The notes beneath the pieces were generated by a model. It saw only the letters and a program-made list of their open reading frames with translations, was not told the DNA's origin and made no database searches. From contig OY969702.1 in NCBI GenBank assembly GCA_963702055.1, positions 620,001 to 684,000 on the forward strand: a stretch of DNA of 64,000 nt, in the 5' to 3' direction. Source of the DNA: CAWINX01 sp963702055 (GTDB lineage Bacteria > Actinomycetota > Thermoleophilia > Solirubrobacterales > 70-9). Below are positions 34,326 through 42,446 of this stretch, piece after piece (within the stretch, counting starts at the first letter, position 1; each line of letters begins with the position of its first letter). Both the position numbers and the translations under genes were made by a program.

Positions 34326-34787
34326 TCAGGCGGAGACGCCTGCGAGCGCGTCGAAGATCAGGTTGGCGCCGGGAATCTCAAGCGGAGTCGACGACTCGTG
34401 CACCCACTCGACCGTCCCCTCCTCGTCGATCAGCACGAGCGAGCGGTTGGCGTGTCCCCGCATCTCGATGAAGGCGCCGTAGGCACGGGCGACCTCGCCC
34501 TTGGGCTCGAAATCGGAGAGCAGCCGGGTGTCGATCCCGAGCTTCTCCTGGAAAGCCTTGTGGGCAAAACCGGAGTCGACGCTGATTCCCACGATCTCCA
34601 CGCCCTTGGCCTCGATCTCCGGCTTAACCTCCTGGTAGATCGAGAGCTGGTCGGAGCAGATCGGGCTGAAGTCGAGCGGGTAGAAGACGAGCAGAACCTT
34701 GCGGCCGCGGAAGTCGGAGAGCGAGACCTCCTCGCCGTCCTGGTCGCGAAGGGTGAACTCGGGCGCAGTCTCGCCCGTGGAGATCAT
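34326..34787 (-). CDS. peroxiredoxin (AhpE/BCP-type)
   Basis: A 153-residue peroxiredoxin. The active site is VFYPLDFSPICSDQLSIYQ, with the peroxidatic Cys at about 45 in the D-F-S-P-x-C context typical of AhpE-like enzymes. There is no second Cys in the usual resolving position, so it is probably a 1-Cys type resolved by another thiol. The C-terminal half has RSLVLIDEEGTVEWVHE. It overlaps rpsO by 4 bp (ATGA), an unusual coupling of a ribosomal protein with an antioxidant enzyme. Confidence 0.85.
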   Translation of the reverse strand: MISTGETAPEFTLRDQDGEEVSLSDFRGRKVLLVFYPLDFSPICSDQLSIYQEVKPEIEAKGVEIVGISVDSGFAHKAFQEKLGIDTRLLSDFEPKGEVARAYGAFIEMRGHANRSLVLIDEEGTVEWVHESSTPLEIPGANLIFDALAGVSA

Positions 34788-35053
34788 CGACGCAGGCCGA
34801 GCTCGGCGACCAGCGCGCGGTAGCGCTCGAGGTCGTTGCGCTCCAGGTACCGGAGCATGCGACGGCGCTTGCCGACCAGCATCAGCAGTCCACGCCGCGA
34901 ATGATGGTCTTTACCGTGCTGTTTGAGATGGCCGGTCAGCTCGTTGATCCGCTCGGTGAGCAGCGCGACCTGCACCTCGGCAGAGCCGGTGTCGCCCTCG
35001 GCGCGGCCATACTTGCCGATCAGCTCGGTCTTCTGTTCCTTAGTCAGGCTCAT
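34784..35053 (-). CDS. rpsO: 30S ribosomal protein S15
   Basis: S15 of 89 residues, the usual length; it binds the 16S rRNA three-way junction and organises the platform. The family core is complete: MSLTKEQKTELIGKYG, EVQVALLTERINELTGHLK, KDHHSRRGLLMLVGKRRRMLRYL. ATG 35053 is chosen because upstream in-frame sequence runs through a terminator hairpin. There is no clear Shine-Dalgarno sequence: a run of seven U precedes GAG-AUG. Confidence 0.97.
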   Translation of the reverse strand: MSLTKEQKTELIGKYGRAEGDTGSAEVQVALLTERINELTGHLKQHGKDHHSRRGLLMLVGKRRRMLRYLERNDLERYRALVAELGLRR

Positions 35054-35056
35054 CTC

Positions 35057-35085
35057 AAAAAAACGCCGCGCACCCGGGCGCGACG
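35057..35085 (-). terminator. terminator-like hairpin abutting the rpsO start
   Basis: Read on the minus strand: CGTCGCGC, loop CCGGGT, GCGCGGCG, then seven T, GAG and the rpsO ATG. The 8 bp stem contains one U-G pair. A -10-like TAATTT lies just upstream (about 35094-35099), which would give a leader of about 35 nt made almost entirely of this hairpin. It could attenuate rpsO or end transcripts from ribF. Confidence 0.75.
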
Positions 35086-35125
35086 ACCGCTGCAAATTAG
35101 CACAGGGTCGCCGCTTGCCGTGAGC

Positions 35126-35244
35126 GAGCGGGGGAGCCGGTTTCCTCCGAACGTTTTGCGCGGGAGGAGCGTTGCGCAAGAGGCGACAGCTGTCCCCGCA
35201 CCGACGACGAGTTGCGAGTGAGGAGGATTCCGGCTCCCCCGCTC
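35126..35244. repeat. ribF-rpsO junction palindrome
   Basis: Arms of 23 nt, 35126-35148 and 35222-35244, with 21 matches, the outer 15 (GAGCGGGGGAGCCGG) perfect. They enclose 73 nt with a further TTGCGC/GCGCAA hairpin. The right arm starts directly after the ribF TGA. No copy elsewhere in the window was seen. Confidence 0.8.
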
Positions 35245-36135
35245 TCAACTGAGCCGTTGGAATGTCGCGCAGACGCGGCGGGCGTCTTCCACATCGACTT
35301 TCATCTGGGCGATCAGCTCTTCGACGCTCGCGAAGCGCTTCTCGCCTCGCAGGCGGGAGACGAAGGCGACTCGCAGCGTCTTGCCGTAGAGGTCCTCTTC
35401 GTGGTCGATCAGGTAGGTCTCGATCAGCACGCCGCGACCCGTCTCGAAGGTCGGGCGCACCCCGACGTTGACCGCCGCCGGGACCCCGTTGGCAAAGGCG
35501 GCGAAGACTCCGTGGCCGGGGATCGCAAGGCGGTCGTCGGGGACGAGATTCGCGGTCGGGAAGCCGAGCTCGCGACCGCGCTGGTCACCCTCCACCACCG
35601 TTCCCTCGACCATGAACGGAGCGCCGAGACAGCGCTGCGCGGCTTCCATGTCGCCGGCCGCGATCAGCGCCCGGACACGGGTCGAGGAGACGGTCTCCCC
35701 GTCGACCTCGACCAGGGGCACCACTCGGGTCTCGAATTCGGGGCGGGCGGCGAGCATCTCCGGGTCGCCCTGGGCCTTGGCGCCGAAGCGGAAGTTCTCT
35801 CCGACCGACACCTGCTGCGCGCCGAGTCGCGCGATCAGGACGTCCTCGATGAACTGCTCAGCCGTGACCGAGGCGAAGTCGCGATCGAAGGGAATAATCA
35901 CCAGCTCACGCACTCCGAGCCCCTCGATCACATCGCGCTTTACGGCGAAGGGCATGATCAGCTTCGGCAGCGCCGCCGGGTGGAGGATCTCCAGGGGATG
36001 GGGATCGAAGGTGAGGACCGTGTCGGCACCCTCGATCACCGCCTGGTGGCCGAGGTGGACGCCGTCGAAGGTGCCGATCGCGACGCTGCGCGGGCGCGGT
36101 TCGGCATCGGGGAGTGAGGTGACCTGAATGCTCAC
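35245..36135 (-). CDS. ribF: bifunctional riboflavin kinase / FAD synthetase
   Basis: Converts riboflavin to FMN and then FAD. The 296-residue protein has an N-terminal adenylyltransferase domain (IGTFDGVHLGHQAVI, about residue 20; SSTRVRALIAAGD near 160) and a C-terminal flavokinase domain (RGRELGFPTANLV, GVFAAFANG, VNVGVRPTFETG). GTG start at 36135 with GGAAGGGTGG upstream; that purine-rich stretch is the edge of a family 1 palindrome. The truB-ribF-rpsO-pnp order is conserved in many bacteria. Confidence 0.95.
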   Translation of the reverse strand: MSIQVTSLPDAEPRPRSVAIGTFDGVHLGHQAVIEGADTVLTFDPHPLEILHPAALPKLIMPFAVKRDVIEGLGVRELVIIPFDRDFASVTAEQFIEDVLIARLGAQQVSVGENFRFGAKAQGDPEMLAARPEFETRVVPLVEVDGETVSSTRVRALIAAGDMEAAQRCLGAPFMVEGTVVEGDQRGRELGFPTANLVPDDRLAIPGHGVFAAFANGVPAAVNVGVRPTFETGRGVLIETYLIDHEEDLYGKTLRVAFVSRLRGEKRFASVEELIAQMKVDVEDARRVCATFQRLS

Positions 36136-36143
36136 AATCCACC

Positions 36144-36192
36144 CTTCCGCTGTTCTTTATCCGCATATAGGGAGGCAAAGGAACAGCGGAAG
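36144..36192. repeat. interspersed palindrome, family 1 copy 3 (inverted)
   Basis: Arms 36144-36162 and 36174-36192 (19 nt, three mismatches) with the 11-nt loop GCATATAGGGA, which is the reverse complement type of the loops in copies 1 and 2; this copy is therefore inverted. It begins 2 nt after the truB TGA and ends 9 bp before the ribF GTG. Confidence 0.9.
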
Positions 36193-36193
36193 C

Positions 36194-36850
36194 TCATTTC
36201 AGCGCCTCCGCGACCGTGGGGACCATCTCGGCGACCCGGTCGATGCTCAGCTCCGCCCCCGCGTTCTCAACCTCGAAGGGGCCGATTGCCGTGCGCCGCA
36301 GCACCGAGCAGTAGGCGTCGCCCGGCAGGGCCTCGATCAGGGTTCTCACATATGTCCCCGCCGAGCACTCGATCTCATAGGTCGCGCTCTCGGCGTCGTG
36401 CTCCAGAAGATCGGCCCGGTAGACGTCGACATCTCGCTCGGGGGTTTCGACCACCTCGCCGCGGTGGGCCTTGCGGTAGAGCCGCTCCCCCCCGACCCGT
36501 ACGGCCGAGGTCATCGGCACTCGCTGGCGTACCCGGCCGGTGGGGAGCTCCAGGGAATCCGGCATGGCGCCGGTCTCGATCAGCGCGCCATCAGGATCGC
36601 CGGTGCTGGAGCGCCAGCCGAGGCGAGCCGTCCCCCGGTAGGTCTTCGGCAACCCCGTCAGGTACCGCTGTAGCCGCGTCGCCCGGCCCAGGAGGACGAG
36701 CAGGAGCCCGGTCGCGAAGGGGTCGAGCGTCCCCGCGTGCCCCGCTTTGCAGCCGCGTTCCCGTCGCACTCCCACAACCATGTCGTGCGAGGTTATCCCG
36801 GCCGGCTTGTCACAGAGCAGGACGAGGCCGTCGTCGTCGCCCGCGGCCAC
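36194..36850 (-). CDS. truB: tRNA pseudouridine-55 synthase, short form
   Basis: Forms pseudouridine 55 in the tRNA T-loop. Catalytic Asp is in GHAGTLDPFATGLLLVLLG (about residue 41), with DKPAGITSHDMV at the N-terminus, MTSAVRVGGERLYRKAHRGE and CSAGTYVRTLIEAL (about 165). At 218 residues the catalytic domain is nearly complete, but the C-terminal PUA-like domain of longer TruB proteins is absent; the gene ends beside the family 1 palindrome. GTG start 3 bp after nrnA. Confidence 0.92.
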   Translation of the reverse strand: MAAGDDDGLVLLCDKPAGITSHDMVVGVRRERGCKAGHAGTLDPFATGLLLVLLGRATRLQRYLTGLPKTYRGTARLGWRSSTGDPDGALIETGAMPDSLELPTGRVRQRVPMTSAVRVGGERLYRKAHRGEVVETPERDVDVYRADLLEHDAESATYEIECSAGTYVRTLIEALPGDAYCSVLRRTAIGPFEVENAGAELSIDRVAEMVPTVAEALK

Positions 36851-36853
36851 GGC

Positions 36854-37858
36854 TCAGGGGCCGAGCTGAGCGGCGACTTCGCCGCAGATGAAGGCGATCA
36901 GCTCGTCGAGCTCGAGGTCGGTGGAGAAGCCGGCGGCGCGCTTGTGGCCGCCACCCCCGTTCCCGCGGGCGATCGCCGAGACATCGACCTCTCCGTCGCT
37001 GGAGCGCAGGCTCACCTTGCGGGCGGCGCGACCCCGGTCGCCGAGGTCCCGAACCAGCGCGGCGACCTTCGACCCCTCGATCGAGCGCAGGTGGTCGATG
37101 ATCCCCTCGGTCATCTCCTCCCCCGCTCCCGTCGCCTCGTAGTCGGCGTCGGTGATGTAGGCGACGACGAGCCGCTCGTCGCAATGGCGCTGGATCCCGT
37201 CGAGGGCGCGCGCGACGAGCCGCAGCTTCTCCAGCGGCACGTGCTCGTAGAGCCGCCGGTAGGTGTCGTCCACATCGACCCCTGCATCGATCATCTCGGC
37301 GGCGATCCTGTGGGTGCGGGCGTTGACGTTTTCGTACATGAACTTGCCGGTGTCGGTGACCAGCCCGACGTAGAGGGCGGAGGCGATCTCCTTGGTGATC
37401 CTCGCCCCCAGCAGCCCGGCCAGCTCAAAGACGATCTCCGCGGTGCAGGAGGCGTCGGTGTCGACCAGGTTGAGGTCGCCGAAGCGGGTGTTGTCATGGT
37501 GGTGATCGATGTTGATGACGCGGTGGTCGCCGTTGCTGAGGAAGTCGACCGGCATCCGGTCGATGTTGCCGCAGTCGAGGAAGATCACCGTGCGGTCGGC
37601 CATGTCGGCCGGCGGCTCGTGGAAGACCTCCTCCAGCGGCAGGAAGCGGTACTCGATCGGCAGCGGGAACTCCTTCGCCGCCATGAACATCACCGAGTCC
37701 TTGCCGAGCTGGGTGAGGACGTGGTGCATGCCGAGCAGCGAGCCGAGCGCGTCCCCGTCGGGGCCCTCGTGGGCCGTGAGCAGAAAGCGGTCGCCGGAGC
37801 GCAGCGCCTCGGTGACCCGCTCGACCTCGGTCGTCGCCATGCCGATCCCTTCGCTCAT
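36854..37858 (-). CDS. nrnA: DHH-family bifunctional oligoribonuclease / pAp phosphatase
   Basis: DHH/DHHA1 phosphoesterase of 334 residues that degrades nanoRNAs and 3'-phosphoadenosine 5'-phosphate. Metal motifs are HEGPDGDALGS (about residue 29), IFLDCGNIDRMP, INIDHHHDNTRFGD (DHH, about 119) and the DHHA1 motif GNGGGGHKRAAGF (about 305). It sits between rbfA and truB, as in many Gram-positives, and overlaps rbfA by 4 bp. Confidence 0.93.
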   Translation of the reverse strand: MSEGIGMATTEVERVTEALRSGDRFLLTAHEGPDGDALGSLLGMHHVLTQLGKDSVMFMAAKEFPLPIEYRFLPLEEVFHEPPADMADRTVIFLDCGNIDRMPVDFLSNGDHRVINIDHHHDNTRFGDLNLVDTDASCTAEIVFELAGLLGARITKEIASALYVGLVTDTGKFMYENVNARTHRIAAEMIDAGVDVDDTYRRLYEHVPLEKLRLVARALDGIQRHCDERLVVAYITDADYEATGAGEEMTEGIIDHLRSIEGSKVAALVRDLGDRGRAARKVSLRSSDGEVDVSAIARGNGGGGHKRAAGFSTDLELDELIAFICGEVAAQLGP

Positions 37859-38202
37859 TCCCCTTCAGGCTCCTCTTCGAGCAGGCGGGAAATCCGCACC
37901 CCCTGCTCGATCGTCGCGTCATAGTGGAAGCTGAGCGTCGGCGTGCGCTTCATTCGCGTCTCCGCCGCGATCTTCGCCTGAATCAGCCCGCGCGAGGACC
38001 CCAGGCCGGTCATCGTCGCTTCGCGCTCCTCCTTGCTTCCGAGCACGCTGATGAACACCTTGGCGGCGCGAAGATCTGGGCTGGTTTCAACCGATGTCAC
38101 GGTCACGAAGCCGATGCGTGGGTCACTCAATTCACTGACGATCGCCGCACCGACCACTTCGCGAAGCACCTCATTGATGCGCCGCATGCGAGGGGAGGCC
38201 AT
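37855..38202 (-). CDS. rbfA: ribosome-binding factor A
   Basis: Small KH-fold 30S maturation factor of 115 residues. The sequence RRINEVLREVVGAAIVSELSDPRIGFVTVTSVETSPDLRAAKVFISVLG is characteristic (split here by domains: helix 1 about 6-24, then the DPRIGFVTVT strand and the DLRAAKVFIS strand). The C-terminal LSFHYDATIEQGVRISRLLEE ends as expected. It follows infB by 1 bp. Confidence 0.95.
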   Translation of the reverse strand: MASPRMRRINEVLREVVGAAIVSELSDPRIGFVTVTSVETSPDLRAAKVFISVLGSKEEREATMTGLGSSRGLIQAKIAAETRMKRTPTLSFHYDATIEQGVRISRLLEEEPEGE

Positions 38203-38203
38203 C

Positions 38204-40438
38204 CTACTCCAGCGTTTGCTCGACCTGCTTGGTCTGGAAGAACTCGAGGATGTCGCCCTCCTTGATGTCCGGGTAGCCGTCGAGCACGATGCCGCACTCC
38301 TGGCCCTCCTCGACCTCCTGCACGTTGTCTTTGAAGCGACGCAGGGAGCCGAGTTTGCCGGTCCAGATAACCGTTCCCTCGCGGATCAGGCGCACACTGG
38401 CGACCCGCGTGACCTTGCCGTCGGTGACCACGCAACCGGCGATCCGGCCGACTTTGGAGGCCTTGAAGGTCTGTTTGACCTCCGCCTCGCCGACCGCCTC
38501 CTCGACCTCGACGGCCTCCAGCATGCCCTCCATCGCGTTGCGGAGATCCTCGGTGATTTTGTAGATGACCGAGTAGGTGCGAACGTCGACGCCCTCGCGC
38601 TCCGCCGCGCGGCGAGCGTCGGCCAGCGGTCGCACGTTGAAGCCGATGATGATCGCGTCGGAGGCCGAGGCCAGCATCACGTCGGACTCGTTGATGCCAC
38701 CGGTCTGCGAGTGGATGATGTTGATCGAGACCTGCTCCTGCGGCACCTTGGCGATCTCGTCCTGGAGGGCCTCCAGCGAGCCGGCGACGTCGGCCTTGAG
38801 AACGATGTTGAGCTCCTTGATCTCGCCCTCCTGAGCGCGGGCGAAGACCTCTTCAAGGCTGACCTTGCGAGCCTGGCGGCGGGCGAGGGCCTCGGTCTTG
38901 AGGCGGTTGGCGCGCTCCTGAGCCAGCTGGCGGGCGCGGCGGTCGTTCTCGACGGCCTGGACGAACTCGCCGGCCTCGCAGACGCCGTCGAAGCCGAGCA
39001 CCTCGACAGGCATCCCGGGCCCGGCTGCCTCGACCCGCTCGCCGGTGAAGTCCTGCATCGCCCGCACCCTGCCCCACTGAGGCCCGGCGACCAGCGCATC
39101 GCCCACCTTCAGGGTCCCGCGTTGGACGAGAACAGTGACCACGGGGCCGCGACCGGGGTCGAGCTGGGACTCGATCACCGTCCCCGAGGCGGGTGCATCG
39201 GGGTTGGCCCCAAGCTCCTCAAGCTCGGTGACGAGCAGAATCATGTCGAGCAGGTTGTCGAGCCCCTCGTGGGTCTTGGCGGAGACATTGCAGTAGACGG
39301 TGTCTCCTCCCCACTCCTCCGGATTGAGACCGTCGGAGGCCAGTTCGGTGCGGATTCGGTCGGGCTGGGCGCCCTCCTTGTCGATCTTGTTGACCGCGAT
39401 CAGCATCGGCACGTCGGCGGCGCGGGCGTGGTCGATCGCCTCCTTGGTCTGCGGCATCACCCCGTCGTCGGCGGCGACGACGACGACGGCGACGTCGGTG
39501 ACCTTGGCGCCACGGGCGCGCATCGCCGTGAAGGCGGCGTGGCCCGGCGTGTCGAGGAAGGTGATCGTCTTCTCGCCGTGGTGGACCTGGTAGGCGCCGA
39601 TGTGCTGGGTGATGCCGCCGGCCTCTCCGGCGGCCACCTCGGTCTCGCGGATCGCGTCCAGCAGCGAGGTCTTGCCGTGGTCGACGTGGCCCATGATCGT
39701 CACGACCGGTGGGCGGTCGGCGAGGTCCTCGTCGGCGTCGGAGAACTCGGGCGCCTCCGGCTCCTCGTCGGCGGCGGTGACGATCTCGAGCTTGCGGTCG
39801 TATTCGTCGGCGATCGCCCGGATCGAGTCGTCGGTGAGCGTCTGGGTGAGGGTCGCCATCTCCCCCATCGTCATCAGCTTCTTAATCACCTCGGCGCTGC
39901 CCAGGCCGAGCAGCTCGGCGACCTCGCGCACGGTCGCTCCAGAGGGAACCTTGGTGGCCTCGGGCTCGGCAGCCTCGACTTTGGGCGGCGGCTCCTCCAG
40001 CAACGGCCGGCGGCGGCGGCCGCCACGACGCCGCGGCGGCCGCTGCGGCGGCGGCCCCCCCATCTGGTCGCGGCGAGCGGCCTGAGAGTCGATCACCACA
40101 CGGCGTTTTTTCCCGGAGGCCCCCCCACCTCCGGCCGGAGCTTTGGAGGAGGGTTTCCCAGCGGGACGCACCGGCTTTTTCGAGGACGATTCCGATTGCG
40201 CGGCCGGTTTGGCTTTGGCGGCCGGCTTCCCCTGCTCGGCGGGTTTGGCCTTTTTCGTCGGGGCTTTTGCGGCTCCGCCGTCGCCCTTGGCGGCCGAAAT
40301 CGCCTTCAGCGCATCGGCTTCCTCGACGCTGGAAGCAGCGGCTTTCGCCTCCACCCCCGCGCTTTTAAGCGCAGCGAGCAGCTCTTTGCTGCTCAGCCCC
40401 TGCGCTTTCGCAATCTCATGAACCCGCTTCTTAGCCAC
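38204..40438 (-). CDS. infB: translation initiation factor IF-2
   Basis: GTPase of 744 residues that positions fMet-tRNA on the 30S subunit. The N-terminal IF2_N module (RVHEIAKAQGLSSKELLAAL) is followed by a Lys/Ala/Pro linker and an Arg-rich block (PPQRPPRRRGGRRRRPLL). G1 is MGHVDHGKTSLLDAI (about 251), G3 is DTPGHAAFTAM and G4 is NKID. Domains II-IV continue to the C-terminus (EEGQECGIVLDGYPDIKEGD). GTG start overlapping the nusA stop (TAGTG). Confidence 0.97.
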   Translation of the reverse strand: MAKKRVHEIAKAQGLSSKELLAALKSAGVEAKAAASSVEEADALKAISAAKGDGGAAKAPTKKAKPAEQGKPAAKAKPAAQSESSSKKPVRPAGKPSSKAPAGGGGASGKKRRVVIDSQAARRDQMGGPPPQRPPRRRGGRRRRPLLEEPPPKVEAAEPEATKVPSGATVREVAELLGLGSAEVIKKLMTMGEMATLTQTLTDDSIRAIADEYDRKLEIVTAADEEPEAPEFSDADEDLADRPPVVTIMGHVDHGKTSLLDAIRETEVAAGEAGGITQHIGAYQVHHGEKTITFLDTPGHAAFTAMRARGAKVTDVAVVVVAADDGVMPQTKEAIDHARAADVPMLIAVNKIDKEGAQPDRIRTELASDGLNPEEWGGDTVYCNVSAKTHEGLDNLLDMILLVTELEELGANPDAPASGTVIESQLDPGRGPVVTVLVQRGTLKVGDALVAGPQWGRVRAMQDFTGERVEAAGPGMPVEVLGFDGVCEAGEFVQAVENDRRARQLAQERANRLKTEALARRQARKVSLEEVFARAQEGEIKELNIVLKADVAGSLEALQDEIAKVPQEQVSINIIHSQTGGINESDVMLASASDAIIIGFNVRPLADARRAAEREGVDVRTYSVIYKITEDLRNAMEGMLEAVEVEEAVGEAEVKQTFKASKVGRIAGCVVTDGKVTRVASVRLIREGTVIWTGKLGSLRRFKDNVQEVEEGQECGIVLDGYPDIKEGDILEFFQTKQVEQTLE

Positions 40439-42045
40439 TACGCCTGCTCTGCCTCCTCGGCGACTTCCGTAGCTTCTCCGGTGACGTCGGCGTCGGAGGC
40501 TTCAGCGTCATCTTCCGCGGGTGGCGAGGAGTCGGAGGGGTCGAGAACGGAGGCTTCGCCCCCGCCCGCAGGCCCCTCCGACTCCTCGTCGGACCCCGCG
40601 GTCGATTCCTCTGTTCCTTCACCTTCGGACTCCTCAGCAACTTCTTCTTCAGCAATCTCCTCAACGGCCGCCGCGGCCTCGTCGAACTCAGCAGTAGCCC
40701 GCTCGACGATCTCGCTGACCTGGCCCTCGTCGGCATCCGGATCGGCGAGGATCGCGACCTCGGCCTCGCCGACCGTCGCCAGCACCGCGGCCTGGCTGGT
40801 CTCGAAGCGGCTCAGGGCCTGGTGCTGGGGCAGGCCGCAGTAGGTTGAGCCGGAGATCGCCGCGTTCGGGCAGCGGCGCCCGTTCGAGAGGACCGCCATG
40901 CAACGGCCGTCGGACTGCTCCTCGCCCTCGTACTCGACGTCCTGGTCCTCCTGGGAGAACTCGGTCTCGGACTTGATGTCGACCCGCCAGCCGGTCAGCC
41001 GGGCCGCCAGCCTGGCGTTCTGCCCGTCGCGGCCAATCGCCAGCGAGAGCTGGTCGTCGGGGACGATCACCGTCGCCTGGCGCTCTTCGTCGTCGACGAT
41101 CACCTCGCGGACCCGGGCCGGAGAGAGAGCCTTGGCGACGAAGCGGGCGGGCTCGTCGTTGTGGGGGATGATGTCGATCTTCTCGCCGCGCAGCTCGGAG
41201 ACGACCATCCGCACCCGCGAGCCACGCGGGCCGACGCAGGCGCCGACCGGGTCGACGCCGTCGGCGTGGGAGATGACGGCGATCTTCGAGCGGTAGCCGG
41301 GCTCGCGGGCGACGCCGACGATCTCGACCAACTTGTCGGCGATCTCCGGCACCTCCAGCTCGAAGAGCTTTTTGATCAGCTCGGGATTGCGGCGAGAGAC
41401 GACGATGCTCGGCCCTTTGGTCGCGTCCGAGACGTCGGTGATCACCGCCTTGACGCGCATCCCGTGGTCGTAGCGCTCGTTGTAGACCTGCTCGGACTTG
41501 GGCAGCAACGCCTCGACCCGCTCGCGTAGCTGGACCAGCGTGTAGCGCTTGTCGGACTGCTGGATGATCCCGGTGATCAGCTCGCCGACTCGATCCTGGT
41601 ACTCGTCGTACATCATCTGTCGTTCGGCTTCGCGGATCCGCTGGAGGATCACCTGCTTGGCGGTCTGGGCGGCGATCCTGCCGAAGTCGTCGGGGGTGAC
41701 GTCACGAGTGGTGATCTGGTCCTCGTAGGGGGCGATCATCTCCGGGTCGAGCTCGGGCTCCTCGGGCTCGCGCATCTCACCCGTCTCCGGGTCGATCTCG
41801 GGCTCCTCCTGCTGCTCCGCGGCCTCGGCGAGCAGCTTCTCCTCGAGCTCGGCGGGAAGGATCAGCTCGAAGACGCGAAAGTCACCGGTTTCGTGATCGA
41901 GGTCGACACGCGCGTATTTGGCGGCCCCGGGGGTTTTCTTGTACGCGGAGAGCAGGGCGTCCTCGAGGGCGTCCATCAACTTGTCGGCGGAGATCCCCTT
42001 CTCCTGCTCGAGCGCCTTGACTGCGTCGACGATCTCCTTGGTCAC
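40438..42045 (-). CDS. nusA: transcription factor NusA with C-terminal Cys/His motif and acidic tail
   Basis: Modulates pausing, termination and antitermination. N-terminal RNAP-binding domain (residues 1-130, with a Glu/Pro-rich insert PEIDPETGEMREPEEPEL), S1 (about 180-250), KH1 (GACVGPRGSRVRMVVSEL) and KH2 (LAIGRDGQNARLAARLTGW) are present. After residue 380 there is an extension not found in the E. coli acidic-repeat form: C-x9-C-x10-C-x4-H (about 381-407), a short alpha/beta stretch, then about 90 residues rich in Glu/Asp/Ser. ATG start overlaps rimP by 4 bp. Confidence 0.95.
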   Translation of the reverse strand: MTKEIVDAVKALEQEKGISADKLMDALEDALLSAYKKTPGAAKYARVDLDHETGDFRVFELILPAELEEKLLAEAAEQQEEPEIDPETGEMREPEEPELDPEMIAPYEDQITTRDVTPDDFGRIAAQTAKQVILQRIREAERQMMYDEYQDRVGELITGIIQQSDKRYTLVQLRERVEALLPKSEQVYNERYDHGMRVKAVITDVSDATKGPSIVVSRRNPELIKKLFELEVPEIADKLVEIVGVAREPGYRSKIAVISHADGVDPVGACVGPRGSRVRMVVSELRGEKIDIIPHNDEPARFVAKALSPARVREVIVDDEERQATVIVPDDQLSLAIGRDGQNARLAARLTGWRVDIKSETEFSQEDQDVEYEGEEQSDGRCMAVLSNGRRCPNAAISGSTYCGLPQHQALSRFETSQAAVLATVGEAEVAILADPDADEGQVSEIVERATAEFDEAAAAVEEIAEEEVAEESEGEGTEESTAGSDEESEGPAGGGEASVLDPSDSSPPAEDDAEASDADVTGEATEVAEEAEQA

Positions 42046-42296
42046 TGAAGTTGCTCCTTGATCTCGGGACTGGGGCGGCGGTACTTGGGTCCAGGTGAAG
42101 AGACCTCCAACGAGTAGTCGGCCAACAGGTGGCCCAGATGCTTGGTGACGCGCTCGCAGAGCGCCAGGTCGACGCCATCCGGATGGTCGATGAAGATGCG
42201 CAACGACTCGGTGCCGGGTCGCTCCAGGGCGACCAGGTCGAGGGACGAGTCGAGCTCGTCAAGCTGCTGCTGGATGTCGTCTTTGAGGTCGTTCAT
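42042..42296 (-). CDS. rimP: ribosome maturation factor RimP, N-terminal domain only
   Basis: An 84-residue protein matching only the N-terminal alpha/beta domain of RimP (typically about 150 residues). ESLRIFIDHPDGVDLALCERVTKHLG and YSLEVSSPGPKYRRPS are diagnostic. The C-terminal SH3-like domain is missing: after the SSPG motif only 15 residues remain before the stop, which overlaps nusA. There is no room or alternative frame for the lost domain, so this is a deletion rather than a frameshift. It may work as a reduced RimP or be decaying. ATG 42296 follows GAACCAGGC. Confidence 0.85.
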   Translation of the reverse strand: MNDLKDDIQQQLDELDSSLDLVALERPGTESLRIFIDHPDGVDLALCERVTKHLGHLLADYSLEVSSPGPKYRRPSPEIKEQLQ

Positions 42297-42311
42297 GCCT
42301 GGTTCGGGGCG

Positions 42312-42337
42312 AAAAAAAAGTGGGCCAGGCCCACTTT
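42312..42337 (-). terminator. terminator-like hairpin in the rimP-nusA-infB leader
   Basis: Minus strand: AAAGTGGGCC-T-GGCCCACTTT followed by further T (eight T in total) and only 15 nt before the rimP ATG. Symmetry gives a stem of about 9 bp. With the promoter-like element at 42373-42378 the hairpin would fall inside a 70-nt leader, as expected for attenuation; it could also end coaBC transcripts. Confidence 0.8.
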
Positions 42338-42372
42338 CTCGACACCGGATAGGGACGTAAAAGCTTGAAATC

Positions 42373-42378
42373 AGTATA
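42373..42378 (-). promoter_or_regulatory. candidate -10 element for rimP-nusA-infB
   Basis: TATACT on the minus strand, about 77 nt before the rimP start. A convincing -35 is not visible (TGCTCA sits about 15 nt upstream). It is the best promoter-like sequence in the 163 bp coaBC-rimP gap. Confidence 0.4.
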
Positions 42379-42446
42379 GCCCGCTCGATGCTCTGAGCAG
42401 GCGGGACAGCGCACGCGGGGAAGGGGCTGCCCTCCTCGCCGGACTC

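Noticed and set aside
38033..40843. A 936-codon plus-strand open frame opposite infB
   Set aside because: It is the antisense of infB, with Leu/Val/Arg/Asp-rich low-complexity content typical of GC-rich shadows and no family motifs.
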